DNA of 10,826 nt from NCBI GenBank assembly GCA_964450345.1, contig CAYVEL010000021.1, positions 1 through 10,826 on the forward strand. The letters are read 5' to 3'. Positions 5,442 to 10,826 of the stretch are shown here, in pieces (position 1 is the first letter of the stretch; every line of letters starts with the position of its first letter). Both the position numbers and the translations under genes were made by a program. The DNA comes from JAPLZH01 sp964450345. GTDB taxonomy: Bacteria; Patescibacteriota; Minisyncoccia; Phycocordibacterales; PALSA-1337. The notes below the pieces were generated by a model, which saw nothing but the letters and a program-made list of their open reading frames with translations, did no database searches and was not told where the DNA came from.

Positions 5442-6278
5442 ATGACTGAAAATATAAACGAACAAAAGAATAGTGATTTAGGTAATAAGCTTTTAGAACA
5501 TATTAAGAAAAATGATTTATCTCCTAAACCTAAGTGGCATTATATACTGAAGAACGAAGTCTTCTGGGGGCTTGGTGTTTTGTCTATGATTATTGGCGGT
5601 CTAGCATTTTCTACTATTATTTTTACGGTAGCTAATGCGGATATTGAGACTATCGGTTTTGCTGGTTTTAATATTTTCATTTTCTTTTTAAATTGGACAC
5701 CATTTTTATGGTTGATCCTTTTCGTTGCGTTTATAGTTGTTGGATATGAAATTATTAAAAATACGAAGAAAGGTTATAGATATCCTTTCTGGTCTATTGT
5801 GCTAGTTACGTTTTTGTTAACATTCTCAATAGGCTATGCTGTTTATGCTAATGGATATGCGAGAGTTATAGATCGAGAATTTAATGGAAGACTTCCATTT
5901 GGTGGTTCTATGGTGGATATGAAGAGAAATTTCTGGATGAATCCACATAGAGGTATGATGGCAGGTCTCGTGGAAGATTATGCGACAAGCAGTAAAATAT
6001 TTATTATTAGAGACTTCAAACAGAATAAGTGGACTGTTACTATAGAAAATCTTAAGAATCCAGAAAATACTATTTTTATAGAGAATGGAGAAATGATTAA
6101 GGTTATTGGAAAGATAGAACCTGAATTTGATGGCGATTATACAGATAATAGCAATTCAGATAAGAGAAGTATTAGAGCTGATTTTATATTACCTTTTGAA
6201 ATTAAGGGTGATGACGACAATGATTCAGATAATTTTTTCTTTATGATGAACGGCCGTGGTGGAGGGATGATGAGATAA
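5442..6278 (+). CDS. Three-helix membrane protein with external domain, candidate anti-sigma factor
   Basis: I do not recognise a named family. The 278-residue protein has a 40-residue cytoplasmic N-terminus (with a KPKWHYILKN segment before the membrane), three predicted membrane helices at about 40-63, 79-104 and 115-137, and a 140-residue external domain. The basic loop KNTKKGYRY between helices 2 and 3 places the N-terminus inside and the C-terminus outside. Residues about 184-252 look beta-rich with an OB-fold-like pattern (KVIGKIEP ... ADFILPF). Residues 157-173 contain five Met and a His, and the tail ends in MM pairs with glycines. Position directly after the sigma gene suggests a regulator that holds the sigma factor; position before the exporter genes alternatively suggests a transporter partner such as Bacillus YknW. 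No zinc-binding anti-sigma motif is visible. No Shine-Dalgarno. Confidence 0.75.
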   Translation: MTENINEQKNSDLGNKLLEHIKKNDLSPKPKWHYILKNEVFWGLGVLSMIIGGLAFSTIIFTVANADIETIGFAGFNIFIFFLNWTPFLWLILFVAFIVVGYEIIKNTKKGYRYPFWSIVLVTFLLTFSIGYAVYANGYARVIDREFNGRLPFGGSMVDMKRNFWMNPHRGMMAGLVEDYATSSKIFIIRDFKQNKWTVTIENLKNPENTIFIENGEMIKVIGKIEPEFDGDYTDNSNSDKRSIRADFILPFEIKGDDDNDSDNFFFMMNGRGGGMMR

Positions 6279-6300
6279 TTTAAATTAATAAATAATTAAA

Positions 6301-7947
6301 ATGAACTTTATAAAAAAAATAAAAAACAGAATTAAGAATCATAAGATAATTTCTATACTAGTATTAATTATTGTAGGTTTTGGTGTGTATTACGGATTTT
6401 TCAGAACAACATCTACTACTCAAGTTAAGTCTGTTTTAGCTAAAGCCTCAGTTAACGATATTGTTAATGTTATCTCTGGTTCCGGACAAATTTATGCTAA
6501 TAATCAGAGTACTCTTACTTCGTCTGTTTCTGGAAAGGTTACTTCTGTCTCAGTTATTGCGGGGAAAGAGGTTAAGAAGGGGGATATTATAGCCACTATA
6601 GATAATTCCGATGCGTTACTAGCTTTAGAGAATGCTAGGTTGGAATATAATGATTTGGTAACAATAGATCCTGATACTTTAAATAAAGCAGAGAATACTC
6701 TAGCGAATTCTAAAGCTACATTAAAAAATAGTTATTTAAGTGCTAATAAAGTTTTAGCTGAAACTAGAGTAACTATTAAAAATAATTTAACCACTATGGA
6801 TGGGTTATTTGGTAATGGTGGCTTTCTAGATAAATCTGTTAATTCTATAAGTCCTGGTGCTGAAGAATATAGAAGAATTGCTGAGAATAGTTATTATGAA
6901 ATAAGTGACAGTATTAATGCTCTAGATAAAGAGTTTCTAGTTGTCGGTGATTCTAGTAATGAAAGTGATACTTATAAACTTTTAGTTGATACAGAATCTG
7001 TTTTGAAGAATATGGTTGTAGCTTCTAAGAATATTAAAGATTCAGTGGATCTTATTGTAAGACTTAGTGATAATGGTTCAACAAACTATACTTCTGCTTT
7101 AAGTAGTGCAAATAATTTGAATGTAAGTGCCAACACACTATTAAATACGATCACTTCTCAGATTAATTCTATTGCATCAAATAAGAGAAATGTTACAGAA
7201 TCAGAAAATTCTTTAAATGATATAAATAACGGTCCAAAGCAATCAGAAATAATTGCTAAGCAGATAACATTAAAACAGAAGCAGGATGCTTACGATGATC
7301 ATTTTATCAGAGCACCATTCGATGGGGTTATTGGTAAGGTGTATGTTAATGAAGGTGATGATTTAAATTCTGGTTCATCTGTGGCTATTGTTATATCAAA
7401 AAATAATTATGCTTCCATTACCCTAAATGAGGTAGATGTAGCTAAGGTTAAGATAGGACAGAAAGCTAAGATTATTTTAGATGCTATTTCTAATAAGAAG
7501 TTCGATGCTGAGGTAAGCGAAGTCGATTTAGTTGGTGCAGTTTCTCAAGGCGTAGTTTCTTATGACGTTAAGGTTTCTATAGATAATAATGATTCTGATA
7601 TTAAACCTGGAATGAGTGCTACTGCTGATATTACTTATGGTGGAAAGACTGGTATTATCACTGTGCCTAATAGTGCTATTAAGACTCAAGGTAAAACAAA
7701 GTATGTTGAGCTTGTTACTGAAAATATAACTGATAAAACCGCATTTAAGTCTGGTGTTGTTCTTACGCTTGCCACAACAAAGCAGACAGTAGAAGTGGGT
7801 GAAGCGGATGATGATAATACTGAAATAATATCAGGTCTTAAGGAGGGTGATATTGTAGTTAGTCAAAGTATAAATACTACTAGCTCTACAAAAACATCTA
7901 GTCTGTTTAACTTCGGCAGAGCTACAGGTGGCGCTCAAAGACCATAA
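6301..7947 (+). CDS. HlyD/MacA-like membrane fusion (adaptor) subunit of an ABC exporter
   Basis: This 548-residue adaptor is anchored by one N-terminal membrane helix (about 16-34). Outside, the first half of a biotinyl-lipoyl domain (about 73-108, SVSGKVTSVSVIAGKEVKKG) is followed by a long helical hairpin insertion (about 105-330), then the second half at about 335-363 (IRAPFDGVIGKV, 336-347), a beta-barrel to roughly 440, and a membrane-proximal domain (VPNSAI) ending in a Ser/Thr/Gly tail. It links the MacB-type permease to the envelope and stimulates the ATPase in known homologues (MacA, YknX). The hairpin is unusually long (about 225 residues). No outer-membrane TolC gene is present, as expected for a cell with one membrane. 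It lies 22 bases after the membrane protein gene and 8 before the ATPase. No Shine-Dalgarno; arginine codons are almost all AGA. Confidence 0.92.
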   Translation: MNFIKKIKNRIKNHKIISILVLIIVGFGVYYGFFRTTSTTQVKSVLAKASVNDIVNVISGSGQIYANNQSTLTSSVSGKVTSVSVIAGKEVKKGDIIATIDNSDALLALENARLEYNDLVTIDPDTLNKAENTLANSKATLKNSYLSANKVLAETRVTIKNNLTTMDGLFGNGGFLDKSVNSISPGAEEYRRIAENSYYEISDSINALDKEFLVVGDSSNESDTYKLLVDTESVLKNMVVASKNIKDSVDLIVRLSDNGSTNYTSALSSANNLNVSANTLLNTITSQINSIASNKRNVTESENSLNDINNGPKQSEIIAKQITLKQKQDAYDDHFIRAPFDGVIGKVYVNEGDDLNSGSSVAIVISKNNYASITLNEVDVAKVKIGQKAKIILDAISNKKFDAEVSEVDLVGAVSQGVVSYDVKVSIDNNDSDIKPGMSATADITYGGKTGIITVPNSAIKTQGKTKYVELVTENITDKTAFKSGVVLTLATTKQTVEVGEADDDNTEIISGLKEGDIVVSQSINTTSSTKTSSLFNFGRATGGAQRP

Positions 7948-7955
7948 ATAACTAT

Positions 7956-8669
7956 ATGATCGAAGTAAAAGATATAACTAAAATATATAATCAAACAGAG
8001 AATCCATTTAAGGCTCTCGACGGTGTTTCTTTTGAAATTAAAGATGGTGAATTCGTGGCCATTATGGGTCCTTCTGGTTCCGGTAAATCTACTCTCATGC
8101 ATATCTTGGGAGCACTCGATACACCTACTAATGGAAAATATATTCTAGATGGACATGATGTTTCTAAACTTTCAGAAGATGAACTAGCAGATATCCGTAA
8201 AAAGCAGATAGGATTCGTGTTTCAATCTTTTAATCTTCTTCCTAGAACTACTGTGTTAAGAAATGTGATGCTTCCGCTCGTGTATATGAATGTTCCAGAG
8301 AAGGAACGTCACGAGAGAGCTGTTAAGGCATTAGAGCAGGCAGGATTAGACGCTGTGCATCATAATCATCTTTCCAATCAGCTTTCAGGAGGTCAAATAC
8401 AGAGGGTAGCTATTGCTAGAGCATTGGTTAATAATCCAAAAATTATTCTAGCTGATGAGCCTACAGGAAACCTTGATACTAAGACAGGAGAGATAGTACT
8501 TCACTCTTTTCAGGAATTAAATAAATTAGGCAGAACAATTGTATTAATTACACATGAGCCAGATGTTGCGATGCACGCAGATAGAATTATTCATATTCGT
8601 GATGGTCAGATAGTCGAAGATTCAGGTAAGCATATTAAGAAGATAGCAAAAAAACATGAGTTGGATTGA
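7956..8669 (+). CDS. MacB/LolD-type ABC transporter ATP-binding protein
   Basis: The 237-residue cytoplasmic ATPase powers the exporter. All motifs are intact: Walker A GPSGSGKST (38-46, K44), Q-loop Q90, ABC signature LSGGQ (143-147), Walker B ILADE (D167, E168), a GNLD D-loop, and the switch His H200. The sequence around the Q-loop (VFQSFNLLP) and the DEPTGNLD string are typical of the MacB/LolD/YknY family. It starts eight bases after the adaptor stop with an A/T-only leader, and its last 14 bases overlap the permease gene, indicating translational coupling. The C-terminal IKKIAKK tail is basic. Substrate cannot be told from the ATPase. Confidence 0.96.
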   Translation: MIEVKDITKIYNQTENPFKALDGVSFEIKDGEFVAIMGPSGSGKSTLMHILGALDTPTNGKYILDGHDVSKLSEDELADIRKKQIGFVFQSFNLLPRTTVLRNVMLPLVYMNVPEKERHERAVKALEQAGLDAVHHNHLSNQLSGGQIQRVAIARALVNNPKIILADEPTGNLDTKTGEIVLHSFQELNKLGRTIVLITHEPDVAMHADRIIHIRDGQIVEDSGKHIKKIAKKHELD

Positions 8670-9882
8670 TATTTTAAGAGAAACATTTACAGCTTTAACT
8701 GCGAATAAGGTTCGTACCGGTCTTACTATGCTCGGTATTGTGATTGGTATTAGCTCAGTTATTGTGATGGTTTCTATTGGACAAGGTGCTCAGAATACTA
8801 TTGAGAATAATATTAAATCTATTGGTTCAAATCTTATTATGGTAATGCCTGGGGCTCAGAGAAGAATCGGTGGTGCAGAACTTAGTCAGGGCCGTGGCTC
8901 AGCTAAAACTTTAACTAATGATGATGCTGACGCTATTTTAGAAGCTATTTCTGATAGTGGAAATATTGCATCAGAAATATCTGCTAGGTATCAGGTGTCA
9001 GCTAATGGTAATAATTCGAATACTTCAATAGTCGGAACTGTTCCTAGTTATACATCAATTAGAAATGTAGAAATCTCTAACGGAATATTTATTACTGAAC
9101 AGAATGTCGATTCATTGTCGAAGGTAGCTGTCCTTGGTCCCACTGTAGTTACTGATCTATTTGGTGAAGGTGCTGATCCTGTGGGTTCAAGCATTAGAAT
9201 TAAAGGTACTGAATTTAAAGTTATAGGTGTTACGAAAGCGAAGGGTGGTACAGGATTTGGCAGTCAGGATGATATGATTTTTATCCCTCTGTCTACCGCA
9301 CAGAGATTTCTAGCGGGTGATAAATATCTCTCTACTATTAGTATTCAAGTCACTGACGCTAATAATATGACAGCTGTTCAGAATCAGGTGAATTCACTTT
9401 TATTGGTTAGACATAAAATTACAGACGCTACTAAGGCCGATTTTAATATTATGAATCAAGCGGATATAGTTTCTACGGCGTCTAGTGTGACTGGAATATT
9501 TACTGTTTTACTCGCTGCGGTAGCTGGTATTTCTCTTGTAGTAGGAGGTATTGGAATAATGAATATGATGCTTACCACTGTTACAGAGAGAACTAAAGAG
9601 ATTGGTTTAAGAAAAGCTATTGGAGCTAGAAATGAAGATATAAATAAGCAGTTCCTAACAGAGGCTGTAATGATTACATTTATTGGAGGAGTGGTAGGTG
9701 TGGTACTGGGGTGGGTTGTAGCATATGTTATAACCTGGACCGGCGTTATTACTACAGAAATATCCATGTATTCAGTATTTTTAGCTTTCGGTGTTTCTGC
9801 TCTAATAGGAATACTATTCGGTTATTATCCAGCCAGACGCGCTTCTAAATTAAACCCAATTCAGGCCTTAAGATACGAATAA
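8656..9882 (+). CDS. MacB-type ABC transporter permease (FtsX-like domain)
   Basis: The 408-residue permease has the MacB/YknZ plan: membrane helix 1 at about 22-45, a large external domain (about 46-275), then three helices at about 280-307, 336-360 and 371-393. The conserved cytoplasmic segment after helix 2 (ERTKEIGLRKAIGAR) and the C-terminal PARRASKLNPIQALRYE are classical. It has no fused ATPase domain, unlike E. coli MacB, so the separate ATPase gene supplies it. The ATG overlaps the preceding gene by 14 bases. The family moves macrolides, peptides, lipids or lipoproteins by a mechanotransmission mechanism; the cargo here is unknown. Last gene of the operon, with a terminator 43 bases after the stop. 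Confidence 0.95.
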   Translation: MSWIDILRETFTALTANKVRTGLTMLGIVIGISSVIVMVSIGQGAQNTIENNIKSIGSNLIMVMPGAQRRIGGAELSQGRGSAKTLTNDDADAILEAISDSGNIASEISARYQVSANGNNSNTSIVGTVPSYTSIRNVEISNGIFITEQNVDSLSKVAVLGPTVVTDLFGEGADPVGSSIRIKGTEFKVIGVTKAKGGTGFGSQDDMIFIPLSTAQRFLAGDKYLSTISIQVTDANNMTAVQNQVNSLLLVRHKITDATKADFNIMNQADIVSTASSVTGIFTVLLAAVAGISLVVGGIGIMNMMLTTVTERTKEIGLRKAIGARNEDINKQFLTEAVMITFIGGVVGVVLGWVVAYVITWTGVITTEISMYSVFLAFGVSALIGILFGYYPARRASKLNPIQALRYE

Positions 9883-9899
9883 TTTAAGAGCGATTTAGA

Positions 9900-9927
9900 T
9901 TGACAATAGTCTAAAAAATGATATAAA
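9900..9927 (+). promoter_or_regulatory. Promoter for the adenylate-kinase-like gene
   Basis: A perfect TTGACA (9900-9905) is 16 bases from TATAAA (9922-9927). The predicted start near 9934 lies inside the left arm of the operon terminator, so the new RNA would keep only about five bases of that arm and could not form the hairpin. Confidence 0.6.
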
Positions 9928-9963
9928 AGAACAGCTAATCTGAGTGGGTTAGCTGTTCTTTTT
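9925..9963 (+). terminator. Intrinsic terminator of the ECF/exporter operon
   Basis: A perfect 14-bp stem (9925-9938 with 9949-9962; core GAACAGCTAA) with a 10-base loop, its T-rich right arm ending in a run of five T. Confidence 0.92.
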
Positions 9964-10005
9964 AAAATAGGACAAATGAATAAACTAAAAAACTTGTAAA
10001 ACACT

Positions 10006-10010
10006 GGAGG
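10006..10010 (+). promoter_or_regulatory. Shine-Dalgarno site (GGAGG) before the adenylate-kinase-like gene
   Basis: GGAGG, five bases before the ATG at 10016, supports that start over the later in-frame ATGs (codons 5, 9 and 12). Confidence 0.8.
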
Positions 10011-10015
10011 GTAAG

Positions 10016-10711
10016 ATGCAAGAAAGAATGTTCGCAATCATGTATAACATGGTTGCAAGTATACTGTCGTTGACTGGTCGGAAAATCATTTACATTTTTG
10101 TCGCTCCGACAGGGGGTGGTAAGGGTAAACAAGCCGGGTATTTAAAAGATGCCGGTGTTGCTGGAGTTGAGATGGGTGAAGAATTTCGGGCATTGCCCAA
10201 GGATCATCCATTCCAGGCTTTCTTAAGTGCTCGTGAGCCTGTTCCTGATCCGGAGGCGATTCAGTTTTTCAAAGATAAATTCAAACCGATTTCGGGGAAT
10301 GCCATAACTTTTTCTGATGGTATGCCTAGGCTTATTTCACAATTCGAGGATGTGATTCCTTGGTTGAAATCGCTAGGTTTTGAACCCGTTTTTGTTTATT
10401 TGGATGTTCCAGAAAATGTTTGTGTTGAACGGATGTATGCTCGGCGAAACGAAGTTAACCGAAATGATGCTACCGACGCCTTAATTCGTAAAGGGTTGGA
10501 TGTGTATCGTGAGCACACAGAGCCGGTCATACCGTTTGCCACAAGTTATGGTTTGCCGGTATTGCATATTGAGATTCAGGATGTGACCCAGCCACTGGAC
10601 GTCGCTCTTCTGATAGCTCAAGATGCGTTCCGTCGGGCTTTTGAAGGACATTCTGTTACAAGTAACGCTCGTAAAGGCGAGACATCAACACAAGGTATGC
10701 TTGCTGTTTAG
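10016..10711 (+). CDS. Adenylate-kinase-like nucleoside monophosphate kinase, variant P-loop
   Basis: The 231-residue protein follows the adenylate kinase fold. The P-loop APTGGGKGKQ (30-39) replaces the usual GAPGSGKGTQ: the first Gly is Ala and the Thr after KG is Lys, while K36 remains. MGEEFRAL corresponds to the NMP-binding TGDmLRa (Arg kept, Thr lost), SDGMPR with Q109 to DGFPR..Q, ERMYARR (138-144) to the ERl.gR segment, and R149 with VYREHTEPVIPF to the C-terminal core. The LID is short. About 25 extra residues (with several Met) precede the first strand, and a polar 25-residue tail follows the core. It probably binds a nucleotide; full kinase activity and substrate (AMP, UMP/CMP or other) are uncertain. 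It has its own promoter, Shine-Dalgarno and terminator, and uses mostly CGN arginine codons, unlike the operon before it. Confidence 0.8.
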   Translation: MQERMFAIMYNMVASILSLTGRKIIYIFVAPTGGGKGKQAGYLKDAGVAGVEMGEEFRALPKDHPFQAFLSAREPVPDPEAIQFFKDKFKPISGNAITFSDGMPRLISQFEDVIPWLKSLGFEPVFVYLDVPENVCVERMYARRNEVNRNDATDALIRKGLDVYREHTEPVIPFATSYGLPVLHIEIQDVTQPLDVALLIAQDAFRRAFEGHSVTSNARKGETSTQGMLAV

Positions 10712-10729
10712 TTCTTAAGTTTGTCCTGC

Positions 10730-10767
10730 AACTGCGATGTCGATTGTTTTCGGCATCGCGGTTTTTA
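10730..10767 (+). terminator. Intrinsic terminator after the adenylate-kinase-like gene
   Basis: A 14-bp stem (10730-10743 with 10750-10763), including two G-U wobble pairs, with a six-base loop and a T run. The wobbles make it a much poorer hairpin when read from the minus strand. Confidence 0.88.
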
Positions 10768-10824
10768 TTTGAAAGAAAACTTCTCCTGAAGACTCTTTAG
10801 GAAATAATCTTTTTCGAATTCTCC
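10765..10824 (-). CDS. Possible C-terminal end of a convergent gene (partial)
   Basis: On the minus strand one frame reads from the window edge to a TAA at 10767-10765, giving 19 residues (ending SLQEKFSFK) and stopping exactly at the edge of the plus-strand terminator. The composition is protein-like, but the stretch is far too short for recognition and a neighbouring minus frame is also open. Reported only as a possibility. Confidence 0.25.
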   Translation of the reverse strand, partial: GEFEKDYFLKSLQEKFSFK

Positions 10825-10826
10825 GA

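Noticed and set aside
9456..9767. Minus-strand frame opposite the permease gene
   Set aside because: Complement of hydrophobic membrane-helix codons; the Ile/Thr/Pro-rich product is a typical shadow.
4834..9882. Defence island or prophage reading of the operon
   Set aside because: All five genes fit an ECF-controlled MacAB-type exporter; no nuclease, toxin or phage structural gene is present.
1..10826. Alternative genetic code, CRISPR array, tRNA/rRNA genes, transposon ends
   Set aside because: TGA ends intact genes; no regularly spaced direct repeats, cloverleaf-like segments, transposase motifs or terminal inverted repeats were seen.

Overview
The window looks like part of a chromosome from a Candidate Phyla Radiation (Patescibacteria) bacterium, most likely of the Parcubacteria/Paceibacteria side. 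The DNA is AT-rich and the genes are densely packed. The gene content fits that group: a secreted protein with the Parcubacteria-style peptidoglycan-binding domain, a DEAD-box helicase with a Gly/Arg-rich N-terminus, and an ECF sigma factor paired with a small membrane protein. TGA is a real stop (genes end with it at 1670-1672 and 8667-8669), so the TGA-to-glycine code of Gracilibacteria/Absconditabacteria is not in use. The lineage call rests on family recognition, not on a search.

Layout. 1-127: probable tail of an unidentified gene. 281-952: dihydroorotate-dehydrogenase-like TIM-barrel protein. 1100-1672: histidine-phosphatase-like protein with the catalytic His replaced. 1811-3142: secreted peptidoglycan-binding protein with three acidic helical repeats. 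3339-4721: DEAD-box RNA helicase. 4834-9882: five co-directional genes forming one probable operon (ECF sigma factor, three-helix membrane protein, HlyD/MacA-like adaptor, MacB-type ATPase, MacB-type permease). 10016-10711: adenylate-kinase-like protein. The last 60 bases may hold the end of a convergent minus-strand gene. All confidently called genes are on the plus strand, and all gaps are under 200 bases. Intrinsic terminators or terminator-like hairpins follow every transcription unit from position 952 onward.

Two kinds of gene are interleaved. The three nucleotide-enzyme-like genes (281, 1100, 10016) have clear Shine-Dalgarno sequences and use many CGN arginine codons. All the others start behind A/T-only leaders with no Shine-Dalgarno and use AGA for arginine almost exclusively in the adaptor and most of the operon. 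The same three proteins each carry substitutions at key catalytic or nucleotide-binding positions, which suggests binding or regulatory roles, or altered chemistry.

The operon is the functional centre. A sigma factor and a membrane protein (candidate anti-sigma factor or transporter partner) precede a complete MacAB/YknXYZ-type exporter. It resembles Bacillus yknWXYZ, which is controlled by an ECF sigma factor. Two promoters (3184-3212 and 9900-9927) overlap the preceding terminator hairpin in a way that would let the new transcript escape it.
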